Source: Christiangramia sediminis (lineage in GTDB: Bacteria; Bacteroidota; Bacteroidia; Flavobacteriales; Flavobacteriaceae). Taken from it: a stretch of 64,000 nucleotides of DNA. Position 1 is the stretch's first letter. Each line of letters starts with the position of its first letter. Positions 16,386 to 25,723 of the stretch are shown here, in pieces. The stretch covers positions 372,001 to 436,000 of the forward strand of contig NZ_JAJBZG010000001.1 in NCBI RefSeq assembly GCF_020552705.1. Reading direction: 5' to 3'. The translations under genes were made by a program, and so were the position numbers. Under the pieces are notes generated by a model that was given only the letters and a program-made list of their open reading frames with translations, was not told the DNA's origin and searched no databases.

Positions 16386-18599
16386 CTACATATTTTCTTT
16401 AAATTTTTCTAATAGATCACGAACTTTAGAAGTTCCCTCTACATAGTATCTGGCACTGGTTTTCTTGATCCCAACTTTCACAGTATAAGAAGTTTCAGGA
16501 AGATCCTGAAACATATATTCGTCTGTCCAGTCATCGCCAATAGCAAAGATGAAATCATAATCTTTTCCCACTAGTTTTTTGGAAGAAGCCTTTCCCTTAT
16601 TTACACCGCTACTTTTTATTTCCAGTACCTTATTTCCTTCCAAAACACTCAAGCCCCGATTGGAAATTAGTTCTTTTAATACATTACTTAATTCATTAGC
16701 TCTAATTTCTCCTAGTTCCGGATCGGCTTTTCTATAATGCCAGGCTAGGGAGTAATTTTTTTCTTCGATAAAGGTACCCGGGGTGCGATCTACGAAATTT
16801 TCAATGACCGGTCTAACGGCATCCATCCATTCACTTTTTACATTTTCTGAAAGTTCCCATTCTCCATCAATTTGTCTCATCCATACCCCATGTTCAGAAA
16901 TCAATTCTACAGGGACATCTTTCCACCAGGTCCCAAGGGTATTTTTGTCTCTACCACTTATCAGAATTACATCTGTATTTTCCTGAGAATTCAATGTTCT
17001 AATCAGTTCTTTTAAATCTGAATCTGGTCGCGCATTTTCAGGTTTATCTACAAAATTCACCAGCGTTCCGTCATAGTCTATAAATAAGACTCTTTTTTTG
17101 GCATTCTGAAATTGGTTCATCATTTCCTGAGAAATTTCAGAAGTCACTCTTATAGATTTAAAGGAATCCCTATTCTCTTTGGTTCCCTTCAATGATTTCA
17201 TAAAATCTTCTGCCCATTTCTCCACGCTATAACGTCTTAACCTCTTCTGAAGCATTTTGTTTCTTTCTATCTGCTCTTCTTCAGGCATTTCAATCGCTGT
17301 TTTAAGCGCTTCTGAGATCTGTTCGAAATTATTAGGATTAATGATCAGGGCTTCATTCATTTCATGTGCAGCACCTGCCATTTCACTTAAAATAAGAACA
17401 CCTTTTTTATTGGTCCTGGTGGCGATATATTCTTTGGCTACCAGATTCATCCCATCTCTAATAGGTGTTAGTAAGGCAATATCGCAAGTGGTATAAAGAT
17501 CTATTAAATTTTCAAAAGGCATAGATCTATAAAAGTACCAGATTGGTGTCCAGCTAACCGTGGAGAATTTACCATTTATCCTACCCACCAGTTCATCTAT
17601 TTCTCTTTTTAGTCTTCTGTATTGCGGAACATTGGAGCGGGAAGGAACGGCTAGCATTACCAGTCTTACTTTTTCGATATATTCCGGATTTTTGTCAAGG
17701 AAATATTCATAAGCCCGTATACGGTGGGCAATTCCCTTAGTATAATCCAGCCTGTCTATACTTAGTATCATTTTAGCATCTGGTGTGGCTTCCAGATGAT
17801 GATCTAATCTTCTCTGTAATTCAGATTGATCTGCAGAGGTGCTTTCAAAATGATCCAGGGCCGCCTGCTCAAACTTTTTATAATCTATTCCCATGGGGAA
17901 GGAGTCAACCTTTACAATCCTGTCTGGCAAAGTAATTTCATTAAAATCTACCTGATATCGTAAAATACGACTTACCGAACTCAAAAAGTGACGTTCATAG
18001 TCGTAAGTATGAAATCCTATAAGGTCTGCACCAAGAACTCCTTGAAGCACTTCATCCCGCCACGGGAGTGTTCGAAATACTTCATAAGAAGGAAAGGGAA
18101 TATGGTTAAAGAAACCAATGATCGCGTCTGGTGCCTTCTCCCGAATCATATTGGGTACTAGTAGTAATTGATAATCATGAACCCAGATTACATCTCCATC
18201 TTCATAATGTTTAAGAATTTCATCAGCATATTTTTGATTTACCTGCTTATAATAGCGCCAGTAATCGTCATCAGATTCTGTATATTCCATAAAATAATGG
18301 AATAGCGGCCAAATAGTTCTGTTACTAAAGCCGTAGTAAAATCCGTCAATCTCATCTGAAGTTAAGTGCAGGGCTACACAATTTTCTTCTTTAGCCTTTT
18401 TCTGAACTTCATCTTTAAGATGAGCGGGAATTTCTTCTTCAGTCAATCCTGGCCAACCAATCCAGATACTATCTCCATCCTTATGAAATGATTTTAAGCC
18501 TGTTGCAAGTCCTCCCACGCTCGGAGTCACTTCCAGCTCGTTGTTTTCTATTGAAACCTGTAATGGTAATCGGTTGGAAATAATGATCGTTTTACTCAT
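16386..18599 (-). CDS. otsAB: Bifunctional trehalose-6-phosphate synthase/phosphatase (OtsA-OtsB fusion)
   Basis: 737 residues. Residues about 1-470 are a GT20 trehalose-6-phosphate synthase (VGGLATGL, WVHDYQLLL, GFFNHIPFPS, SIDRLDYTKGI, IRDGMNLVAKEYIA), which joins UDP-glucose and glucose-6-phosphate. Residues about 500-737 are a HAD-type trehalose-phosphatase with the D-x-D pair Asp508/Asp510 (FIDYDGTLV), SGRD and GDDWTDEYMF. The fusion makes trehalose from activated glucose in one polypeptide, an osmoprotectant route. The 3' end is followed by no obvious strong terminator. Divergent from a GH15 enzyme gene, which may act on the product. Confidence 0.96.
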   Translation of the reverse strand: MSKTIIISNRLPLQVSIENNELEVTPSVGGLATGLKSFHKDGDSIWIGWPGLTEEEIPAHLKDEVQKKAKEENCVALHLTSDEIDGFYYGFSNRTIWPLFHYFMEYTESDDDYWRYYKQVNQKYADEILKHYEDGDVIWVHDYQLLLVPNMIREKAPDAIIGFFNHIPFPSYEVFRTLPWRDEVLQGVLGADLIGFHTYDYERHFLSSVSRILRYQVDFNEITLPDRIVKVDSFPMGIDYKKFEQAALDHFESTSADQSELQRRLDHHLEATPDAKMILSIDRLDYTKGIAHRIRAYEYFLDKNPEYIEKVRLVMLAVPSRSNVPQYRRLKREIDELVGRINGKFSTVSWTPIWYFYRSMPFENLIDLYTTCDIALLTPIRDGMNLVAKEYIATRTNKKGVLILSEMAGAAHEMNEALIINPNNFEQISEALKTAIEMPEEEQIERNKMLQKRLRRYSVEKWAEDFMKSLKGTKENRDSFKSIRVTSEISQEMMNQFQNAKKRVLFIDYDGTLVNFVDKPENARPDSDLKELIRTLNSQENTDVILISGRDKNTLGTWWKDVPVELISEHGVWMRQIDGEWELSENVKSEWMDAVRPVIENFVDRTPGTFIEEKNYSLAWHYRKADPELGEIRANELSNVLKELISNRGLSVLEGNKVLEIKSSGVNKGKASSKKLVGKDYDFIFAIGDDWTDEYMFQDLPETSYTVKVGIKKTSARYYVEGTSKVRDLLEKFKENM

Positions 18600-18694
18600 A
18601 ATTTAATGTAAATGCTGTTGTGACGAATTCGATTTTTACTAAATTTCCGAAAATCATTTTACACAGCCATTGATTTATAAGATTTTTAAGATAT

Positions 18695-20491
18695 ATGGAT
18701 AACCTTGATTACGGTATAATAAGCAATTGTAGAAGTGCAGCATTAATTTCAAAAACAGGTTCCCTTGACTGGTGTTGTATGCCTAATTTTGATTCATCAG
18801 CTATGTTTGCCAAAATACTGGATGAAAAAAAAGGAGGTAGCTTTGAGATAGAAATTAGTGATGAGTATGATATACAACAGGAATACCTCTGGGAAACCAA
18901 TATTCTAAGTACTGTTTTTGATAATGGTAAAGACTCGTTTCAGCTTATAGATTTTATGCCGAGATATCCGCGGGAAGATGGCTCTTATTATGCTCCGCCA
19001 GATGTGATTAGATTTTTTAGACTAATTAGCGGAAAACCAAAATTCAGGATCAAGTATGATCCAAAACTGGATTTTGCCAGAGAAAAGACTTATAACGAGA
19101 ACAAAGGTGAATACATTAAAAGTTTTACCAAGGAAGGAAAATACGATTCAACTTATTTCTACTCCAGTTTTAACCTGGATGATATTCTCCAAAAAAATGA
19201 ACTTACACTTACCGGAAATTCATATTGCCTGGTTGGTTACCACGAAAAACTGGTAGAGCAATCTTTAGACAGGTCTTATTTAAAATTTCAAAGGACCAAG
19301 GTTTACTGGATGAACTGGAGTGATAAATCAACCCGTTATACTCATTACGGAAATGAGATCATGCGAAGTGCACTGGTATTAAAAGCTCTGAGTTATAAAA
19401 AATCTGGTGCCGTGCTTGCAGCAGCTACCACTTCATTGCCAGAAACAATTGGAGAGGAACGTAACTGGGATTATAGATTCTGCTGGATTCGTGATGCATC
19501 TATGGTTATAAAGGTAATGGCAGGACTTGGACATATAAAATCGGCTAAAGGCTTCCTGCAATTCATATTGGATATCATACCTCATAAAGATGAGAAGATA
19601 CAGATCATGTATGGTATAAATGGTGAAAAGGAACTTACCGAGCATATTTTAAACCATCTGGAAGGTTATAAGGGTTCCAGTCCGGTTAGAACAGGTAATG
19701 CTGCCTATATTCAAAAGCAGAATGATATTTATGGAATTCTGATGGAAGTTATCTATCAGCAATTCTTAATGTTTGAAACCTCGCTTGAAAATTCAGAAGC
19801 CCTTTGGACCGTGGTTAGAGGAATTGTGATGATTGTAGAGGAGAACTGGAAGAAACCAGATAAAGGTATCTGGGAATTAAGAACCGAAGATCGTCATTTT
19901 GTATTCTCAAAACTTCTATGTTGGGTAGCTATAGACAGAGCTATTAAAATAGGGGAGGTGTTACGAATGGGAATCAATGATACCAAATGGAAAGCCCTAA
20001 GAGAAGATATCTATCAGGATATTTATCAGAATGGATGGAATGAAGAAAAGCAGGCCTATACACAATATTATGGCTCCTCAGATCTTGATGCTTCTACACT
20101 CCTGATGCAATCTTATGGATTTATAGAGGCAGATGATCCAAGATTTATAAGTACTGTTCAGGCTACTGAGAGAGAGCTTTGTGAAGACGGTTTGATGTAC
20201 CGATATAGAAATAATGATGATTTTGGAAAACCAACTTCATCCTTTACTATTTGTACTTTCTGGTTAATTGACAGTCTTTACAAGATCGGGGAAAAGAAAA
20301 AAGCCAGAGCAATGTTTGATCAGCTTCTTTCTTATAGTAATCATTTAGGATTGTTCAGCGAGGATATAGATTTTAAGACAAAACGGCTACTGGGAAATTT
20401 CCCCCAGGCATATTCTCATCTAGCTCTTATAGAGACTGCGGCTAATTTTAGCAAAGGAATTGCTACCGAAGGTATGATGTTTCAGGATTAA
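18695..20491 (+). CDS. Glycoside hydrolase family 15 protein (trehalase/glucoamylase type)
   Basis: 598 residues, no signal peptide, so cytoplasmic. Opens with DYGIISNCRSAALISKTGS and DWCCMPNFDS, the N-terminal beta-sandwich of bacterial GH15 proteins, followed by the (alpha/alpha)6 barrel with NWDYRFCWIRDAS (from residue 257), GIWELRTEDRHFVFSKLLCW carrying a candidate catalytic Glu, and GLFSEDIDF with GNFPQAYSH near the end. Family members cleave starch ends, isomaltose or trehalose. Its place head-to-head with otsAB argues for trehalose turnover, but glucoamylase activity cannot be excluded from sequence. Confidence 0.92.
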   Translation: MDNLDYGIISNCRSAALISKTGSLDWCCMPNFDSSAMFAKILDEKKGGSFEIEISDEYDIQQEYLWETNILSTVFDNGKDSFQLIDFMPRYPREDGSYYAPPDVIRFFRLISGKPKFRIKYDPKLDFAREKTYNENKGEYIKSFTKEGKYDSTYFYSSFNLDDILQKNELTLTGNSYCLVGYHEKLVEQSLDRSYLKFQRTKVYWMNWSDKSTRYTHYGNEIMRSALVLKALSYKKSGAVLAAATTSLPETIGEERNWDYRFCWIRDASMVIKVMAGLGHIKSAKGFLQFILDIIPHKDEKIQIMYGINGEKELTEHILNHLEGYKGSSPVRTGNAAYIQKQNDIYGILMEVIYQQFLMFETSLENSEALWTVVRGIVMIVEENWKKPDKGIWELRTEDRHFVFSKLLCWVAIDRAIKIGEVLRMGINDTKWKALREDIYQDIYQNGWNEEKQAYTQYYGSSDLDASTLLMQSYGFIEADDPRFISTVQATERELCEDGLMYRYRNNDDFGKPTSSFTICTFWLIDSLYKIGEKKKARAMFDQLLSYSNHLGLFSEDIDFKTKRLLGNFPQAYSHLALIETAANFSKGIATEGMMFQD

Positions 20492-20500
20492 TTACTGATT

Positions 20501-20590
20501 TTATACAATTTGTCTCAGGATATAATAGACGATAGAAAAACTGATAACAAGAATCACTATTCCGCCAATAATATAAAGAGTCTTTTTTTT
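20501..20590 (-). pseudogene. Possible remnant of a tiny single-span membrane peptide
   Basis: On the minus strand, 29 codons read KKKTLYIIGGIVILVISFSI and on to a TAA stop: a textbook basic-then-hydrophobic membrane helix. The frame is preceded directly by a TGA and an A9 run, with no ATG; upstream of the TGA the same frame reads LKTPIEYLH from a TTG. It may be a decayed small gene, one broken by an A-run length error, or chance. The rest of the 200-base gap between the GH15 and MscS genes shows nothing else. Confidence 0.25.
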
Positions 20591-20691
20591 TCAGTGCAAG
20601 TATTCAATTGGAGTTTTCAATTTTAAGGTTAGTCAATATACTGAAAATCATAAATTTGGTAGCATAGTTTAACCTGTAAGCTTTTCGAAGA

Positions 20692-22449
20692 CTATTCAGA
20701 GTTTTTCTTTTTTTCCAGTTCTACTCTTTCCTTTGTTAAATAGAAACCATCTTCTAATTCTGAAACATATTTTACGATCTTTTCTCTTAACTCGCAGTGT
20801 AGATCCCAGGTAGTGATAAAATCCTTACCGCTACATAGGCATCTTATTTCGAGAGCCTGGTGGGTCATTTCAGTAACCTGAACCGCGGGACTTTTTTCTT
20901 CATCACCATCCCAGAGTTCTGAACTTTTGACAAGTTCAGCCCATTTTTCACGAACCTTTGAAACGTCTATACGATGATCTGCATAGACTTTAACAATTCC
21001 ATTCGTTTGGGAATTGGTCATGGAGAGATTTTCAAAACTATTTGATATGACCACTTTTAATGGAATAACTTTCCTGCGAAGATCCCAGGTCTTTAAGACC
21101 ATATAGGTAAAGGTAATATCCTCTACATACCCAAATGAATCTTCTATGATAACAGAATCCCCGATTTTCGCAGGTTTGGTAATAGCTATCTGCACCCCGG
21201 CAATAATATTACCTAAAGTACTCTGTGCAGCAATACCAAAGACAATAGTTGCGATCCCGGCTGAAGCCATTAAAGAAATTCCAAGTCTCTCTAAGGACGG
21301 GAACTGCGAAAATATCACTGAAATGCCCAGGATCACAATAATAAAAATAAAGATCCTTCTACCTATAGAAATATAGGTCATCATTTTCTTTGCGTCTTCA
21401 TTTTGTTCCTGGAGCTCACCCACTTTATTTTCCGCAAAGAAATCCATTATATAATCTATCACCCTCATTACAAGCCAGGTAAAAATACTAATAAAGGCAA
21501 TTAGTAGGAGGGTGTATAAACCTCTGGCCAATTCACCGGTAAAGGAAATTAAGTTATTTAGTAAAAGATAAAATACCAGAATACCTACGGCGGCACCAGC
21601 AGGTGATGCGAGACGAATTGCAATATTTTTGATCCAGTATTTGTTTGTATTAGAAAATATTTTTCTGATGTAATGCGAGACGACCTTCGCTACAAAGTAG
21701 CCTAACATTAGAAGCAGGATAGTACCTATAAGTTTCCATATTGGAATACCCAGTATCTGAAAACTGATCCATTCAGGGATCATTCTGTCCAGTTTTCGTG
21801 GACCAAATGATCTATATAGCGGTTCAATATTTTCAACCGTTTGAGCGGAAATAAGCCAGATGGGACTTTTGTCTTTGTATTTCACTCTCTGAAGCCTGAA
21901 CGTGATATCCCTGTTCTTAAAATCTGTTTTACCAAAACTTACACTTCTCCTAACTTTTCCTGCGATCGCCTTGTTGGTCGAGGTACTGAAATCTATCTGG
22001 CCGTCTGGTCGATCTGATAGTTCCTCCCAACCCACAGCTATTTTTTTCTCCATTAAAAAATAAAGCTTTTCTGCAAGTACCGCGGCCTGTTCCATATTGA
22101 TATCATCAGGCAATAAATTCATATTAAGAACGTAAGCTGCCTGTCTGAAATCCTTATTCCTGGAGTTGATGATGAAGTGTTCCAGAGCTGCCTGAGGTGT
22201 TTGCAGATTGATATCCTCTGGAGGATAACCAATTCCTTTATTCCAGCGATTAACCTTGTAATATGCTTCGTTATATTCTCCTAAAGAATTACCTGCATTA
22301 GCAGTACTATCTTCAATAACTTCGTTCTTCAGGGGTAGTTTTTGATCTTCAGACTGGTTGATAGTATCATCCTTTTGCTGTTGAGGATAACTTACAGAAC
22401 AATTCAGCAGTATTAGTAAAAGAGCCAGCTTAATCTTGGTAGAGTTCAT
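20692..22449 (-). CDS. MscS-family mechanosensitive ion channel with periplasmic N-terminal domain
   Basis: 585 residues. Signal peptide (residues 1 to about 22), a soluble region of about 200 residues, then about five transmembrane helices and the MscS core: the Gly/Ala-rich pore helix (ISLMASAGIATIVFGIAAQS, around residue 400) and the beta domain TLGNIIAGVQIAITKPAKIG with VVISNSFENLSMTN. C-terminal cytoplasmic region ends in a Lys/Glu-rich tail. Such channels open on membrane tension and release solutes after osmotic downshock, which suits the neighbouring trehalose genes. Larger than E. coli MscS because of the extra N-terminal domain. Confidence 0.92.
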   Translation of the reverse strand: MNSTKIKLALLLILLNCSVSYPQQQKDDTINQSEDQKLPLKNEVIEDSTANAGNSLGEYNEAYYKVNRWNKGIGYPPEDINLQTPQAALEHFIINSRNKDFRQAAYVLNMNLLPDDINMEQAAVLAEKLYFLMEKKIAVGWEELSDRPDGQIDFSTSTNKAIAGKVRRSVSFGKTDFKNRDITFRLQRVKYKDKSPIWLISAQTVENIEPLYRSFGPRKLDRMIPEWISFQILGIPIWKLIGTILLLMLGYFVAKVVSHYIRKIFSNTNKYWIKNIAIRLASPAGAAVGILVFYLLLNNLISFTGELARGLYTLLLIAFISIFTWLVMRVIDYIMDFFAENKVGELQEQNEDAKKMMTYISIGRRIFIFIIVILGISVIFSQFPSLERLGISLMASAGIATIVFGIAAQSTLGNIIAGVQIAITKPAKIGDSVIIEDSFGYVEDITFTYMVLKTWDLRRKVIPLKVVISNSFENLSMTNSQTNGIVKVYADHRIDVSKVREKWAELVKSSELWDGDEEKSPAVQVTEMTHQALEIRCLCSGKDFITTWDLHCELREKIVKYVSELEDGFYLTKERVELEKKKNSE

Positions 22450-22522
22450 TGCTATTTTTTTGGTCGGTAATTCAAGATAATATAAATAGGAATAGAATTA
22501 AAATCTCATGGATATTACAAAT

Positions 22523-22551
22523 AAAAAAAGCCACCCGAATGGGTGGCTTTA
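22523..22551 (-). terminator. Terminator after M43 protease gene
   Basis: Perfect stem AAAGCCACCC / GGGTGGCTTT with loop GAAT; T-run on the minus strand. It ends the protease transcript. Confidence 0.88.
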
Positions 22552-22572
22552 ATTTTTTGATATTAAATTAAT

Positions 22573-23640
22573 TTAGTTCACAAAACCAGTTCTTGATCCA
22601 CCATCCATAAAGATAGTTCTCATACGTGATTTTTGACCTTCAGAGAACATATACATGCACTCATCATATACATAATCCATATAGTTCATAGTCATATCTG
22701 TAGATCTACAGTTAACAGTAGGGTATGAAGGACATCCGTAGTTAGGACCATCAGAATCTGGAGTATCCGCTACGAAATCATCTTGCTTACATCTTCCATC
22801 ACCCCAGATGTGACGAAGGTTTAAGTAATGACCAACTTCATGGGTTGCAGTTCTACCTCCATCATATGGAGCGGCTACATAACCTGTAGTTCCGAAGTAT
22901 TGCGGAGAGATTACAACACCGTCGGTAGCTGCCGGACCTCCTGGAAATTGTGCATAACCTAGAATTCCACCACCAATATTTGCCACCCAGATATTCAAGG
23001 TTGAAGATGGTGAAGTTGGAGGGTAAGTAGCTTTTACTTCATCTCTGGTTCCCCATTCAGTTCTTGAATTACTGTAACGGTTTACAGCAGCAAGTGTAAA
23101 TGAAACTTCTGAATCTGCTACGAGATTTGCAAATTCTGAAGGTGTATTACCCGCATCGCTATTGGTAGCTCTAAAATCTTCATTCAAAACAGCGATCTGG
23201 GAATTAATTTGTTGATCTGAAATATTCTCCTGAGAGTTACTGTAAACTACATGAACTACTACAGGGATATTAACTACACCAAGATTGTCTGTAGGATCTG
23301 TAGTTCCACCATCTCCACCATCATTTCCTCCACCACCGTTTCCATTTCCGGCACCATCAGGTTTTTTTGCGAGGATTTTTCTGGTATGAAATTCTACATC
23401 ATACATTTTTTTGTGTAAACCTTTATTCTCGTTAAGAAGACGGTTAAGATTTCTCATAGAATAACATTTGGCTTTGCCATTTTCAGCACTTTTACCATCT
23501 GAATCGGCATCGGTGTAAAGGTAGAAATCACTCATGTCTACCTGAGCCTGTTGATCTTCTGTCACAGTTTCTTTGGGGTCCTGCTCACAAGAAGCAAATA
23601 GAAATGCCATTGCTGCCATTCCTAGAATAACTTTTTTCAT
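22573..23640 (-). CDS. Secreted M43 (pappalysin/cytophagalysin-type) zinc metalloprotease lipoprotein
   Basis: 355 residues. Lipoprotein signal with lipobox FASC (Cys18). A propeptide-like region is followed by a Gly/Asn-rich linker (around residues 98-118) and the catalytic domain. The zinc motif HEVGHYLNLRH places His267, Glu268, His271 and His277; a Met-turn NYMDY follows with the usual YDECMYMFSEGQKSRM block, all as in M43 metzincins. The final residue group (SRTGFVN) follows directly, so there is no C-terminal secretion (Por) domain. Single-gene unit bounded by terminators. Probably degrades proteins at the cell surface. Confidence 0.92.
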   Translation of the reverse strand: MKKVILGMAAMAFLFASCEQDPKETVTEDQQAQVDMSDFYLYTDADSDGKSAENGKAKCYSMRNLNRLLNENKGLHKKMYDVEFHTRKILAKKPDGAGNGNGGGGNDGGDGGTTDPTDNLGVVNIPVVVHVVYSNSQENISDQQINSQIAVLNEDFRATNSDAGNTPSEFANLVADSEVSFTLAAVNRYSNSRTEWGTRDEVKATYPPTSPSSTLNIWVANIGGGILGYAQFPGGPAATDGVVISPQYFGTTGYVAAPYDGGRTATHEVGHYLNLRHIWGDGRCKQDDFVADTPDSDGPNYGCPSYPTVNCRSTDMTMNYMDYVYDECMYMFSEGQKSRMRTIFMDGGSRTGFVN

Positions 23641-23752
23641 AATTAATAGGGTTTTGTTTGATTTTGCCCGAATATATTTAAATTTTTAAGTTTTCTTAAT
23701 ATAATTCGAAAGTTTTTGTGCCGTTATTGAAATTTTATTCAAAATAGTGAAT

Positions 23753-23785
23753 AAAAAAAGCCACCTCAGTGGGTGGCTCTTTTCA
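23753..23785 (-). terminator. Terminator after fadE
   Basis: Stem AGCCACC / GGTGGCT with A-run/T-run flanks, 20 bases past the acyl-CoA dehydrogenase stop. It resembles the neighbouring terminator at 22523. Confidence 0.85.
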
Positions 23786-23804
23786 GTTTAAAAGAATGTT
23801 TCTA

Positions 23805-25613
23805 TTAGAAACAATATTTATTTTCTGAAGTCAGTTTTTCTGCAATAGTATTTCTAAGTTCTACAACATTTGGCATATTGGTGTATTTAGTGAATCGTTT
23901 AAGACCCATCAACATCATTCGTTGCTCATCACCTTCAGCGAAAGAACCAATTCCTTCCTTAGCTTTCGTATTTACAGTATCAACGGCATGATATAAATAT
24001 AATTTAGCCATAGCGATCTGTTCCTTTTGAGCATCAACACCTAATTTTTTAGCATTTTTCTCAGCTCTTAGAATTCCAGATTCAGCCATATAGATCTCGA
24101 TCAGAATATCTGAAGCAGCCAGTAATAATTGCTGATGTTCTTCCAGTTGAGGTCCAAATTTCTGAACTGCACTACCAGCAACCATCAAAAATACTTTTTT
24201 CAGTTTGGCTACCATCTCTTTCTCTTCAGCAAACAATTCTGAATAATCAGGTTTTTCCATCGAAGGAATTCCAGTAAGCTCATCAGCCACCTTTGTAGCT
24301 GGACCTAAAAGATCTACATGACCTTTCATTGCTTTTTTCACCAACATTCCAACAGATAACATTCTGTTGATCTCATTGGTACCTTCATAAATTCTGGCAA
24401 TTCTTGCATCTCTCCACGCAGATTCCATTGGAGTATCTGCAGAGAATCCCATACCTCCGTATACCTGGATTCCTTCATCACTACAATTCTGAACATCTTC
24501 AGAACAGGCAACTTTAAGAATAGAACATTCTATAGCATATTCTTCCACACCTTTTAATTCAGCTTCAGAATGTGAAGCTCCTTCTTCAAGGCGTATGTTG
24601 ATCCTGTCCTCAATATTTTTGGCGGCACGATAAGAAGCTGCTTCACCCACATAAGCAGAAGTGGCCATTTCAGCCAATTTAGATTTAATGGCTCCAAACT
24701 TAGAGATAGGAGTGTCAAACTGTACTCTATCATTGGCATATTTTACAGAAAGATCTGTAACTCTTCTTTGCGCATCTAAAGAAGCTGCTGCTAATTTGAT
24801 ACGACCAATGTTAAGAGCGTTCATGCCGATCTTGAATCCGTTTCCACGTTCAGAAAGCATATTCTCCACAGGAACTTTCGTTTCATTGAAAAATACCTGA
24901 CGGGTAGAGGAGGAGTGAATTCCTAACTTTTTCTCTTCTTCTCCGAAGCTGATTCCGTTTTCTTTATCATTTTCAACGATAAATCCGGTGATGTTTTTAT
25001 CATCTTCGATTCTCGCGAAAACGATGAAAACATTAGCGAATCCTGCATTTGAGATCCACATTTTCTGTCCGCTAATGCTATAATGTTTACCATCTTCAGA
25101 AAGAACCGCCTTGGTCTTTCCTGAATTGGCGTCAGACCCAGCACCTGGCTCCGTTAAACAATAAGCACCGAACCATTCACCGGTAGCCAGTTTCGGAACA
25201 TATTTTTTCTTTTGCTCTTCTGTACCATAAAGAGTAATGGGCATCGTACCAATTCCTGTATGCGCACCAAAAGCAGTAGCTACAGATCCTGTAGCGCCCG
25301 AGATATAATCACAAACCAGCATGGTAGAGACGAATCCCATTCCTAATCCATCATACTCTTCAGGAACGGCCACCCCAAGGAACCCCAGTTCCCCGGCTTT
25401 TCTCATTACCTCTTCGGTAAGAGCATAATTCTTCTTTTCAAATTCTTCCTTATGAGGCCAAATTTCACGTTCTACAAATTCCTTAACGGAATCGCGCATC
25501 ATTATTTGTTCCTCGTTGAAATCTTCTGGAGTAAAAACGTCTTCACTCTTAGTTTCTTTAACTAAGAACTGACCACCTCTCAAAAGATCTTTTTTAGCTG
25601 TATCTGTACTCAT
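23805..25613 (-). CDS. fadE: Acyl-CoA dehydrogenase (long form)
   Basis: 602 residues. ACAD fold with FAD-binding blocks CLTEPGAGSDANSG and MWISNAGFANVF, the central helical domain, and the C-terminal RIYEGTNEINRML motif that carries the flavin/substrate-contacting segment. About 170 residues beyond the usual 380-residue ACAD resemble the extended bacterial FadE/VLCAD-like group. It catalyses the first step of beta-oxidation, making trans-2-enoyl-CoA. Last gene of the marR-fadN-fadA-fadE cluster; separated from fadA by 110 bases that can fold into a hairpin. Confidence 0.93.
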   Translation of the reverse strand: MSTDTAKKDLLRGGQFLVKETKSEDVFTPEDFNEEQIMMRDSVKEFVEREIWPHKEEFEKKNYALTEEVMRKAGELGFLGVAVPEEYDGLGMGFVSTMLVCDYISGATGSVATAFGAHTGIGTMPITLYGTEEQKKKYVPKLATGEWFGAYCLTEPGAGSDANSGKTKAVLSEDGKHYSISGQKMWISNAGFANVFIVFARIEDDKNITGFIVENDKENGISFGEEEKKLGIHSSSTRQVFFNETKVPVENMLSERGNGFKIGMNALNIGRIKLAAASLDAQRRVTDLSVKYANDRVQFDTPISKFGAIKSKLAEMATSAYVGEAASYRAAKNIEDRINIRLEEGASHSEAELKGVEEYAIECSILKVACSEDVQNCSDEGIQVYGGMGFSADTPMESAWRDARIARIYEGTNEINRMLSVGMLVKKAMKGHVDLLGPATKVADELTGIPSMEKPDYSELFAEEKEMVAKLKKVFLMVAGSAVQKFGPQLEEHQQLLLAASDILIEIYMAESGILRAEKNAKKLGVDAQKEQIAMAKLYLYHAVDTVNTKAKEGIGSFAEGDEQRMMLMGLKRFTKYTNMPNVVELRNTIAEKLTSENKYCF

Positions 25614-25632
25614 TTTTTATTTGGATATTAGT

Positions 25633-25667
25633 ATTGAGATGTGAGATCTTAGACTCAGCCTCTCAAT
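25633..25667 (-). other. Intercistronic hairpin in the fadA-fadE gap
   Basis: ATTGAGA pairs with TCTCAAT, and inside these TGAG pairs with CTCA around an eight-base loop. The hairpin lies 20 bases before the fadE start codon. The decamer AGATCTTAGA in its loop recurs at 25706-25715. It might stabilise or pause the transcript, or modulate fadE translation. Confidence 0.4.
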
Positions 25668-25723
25668 TATAGTTATTTTTTAATTTTTAAAGAATCTCAT
25701 TTTGAAGATCTTAGATATTATGT

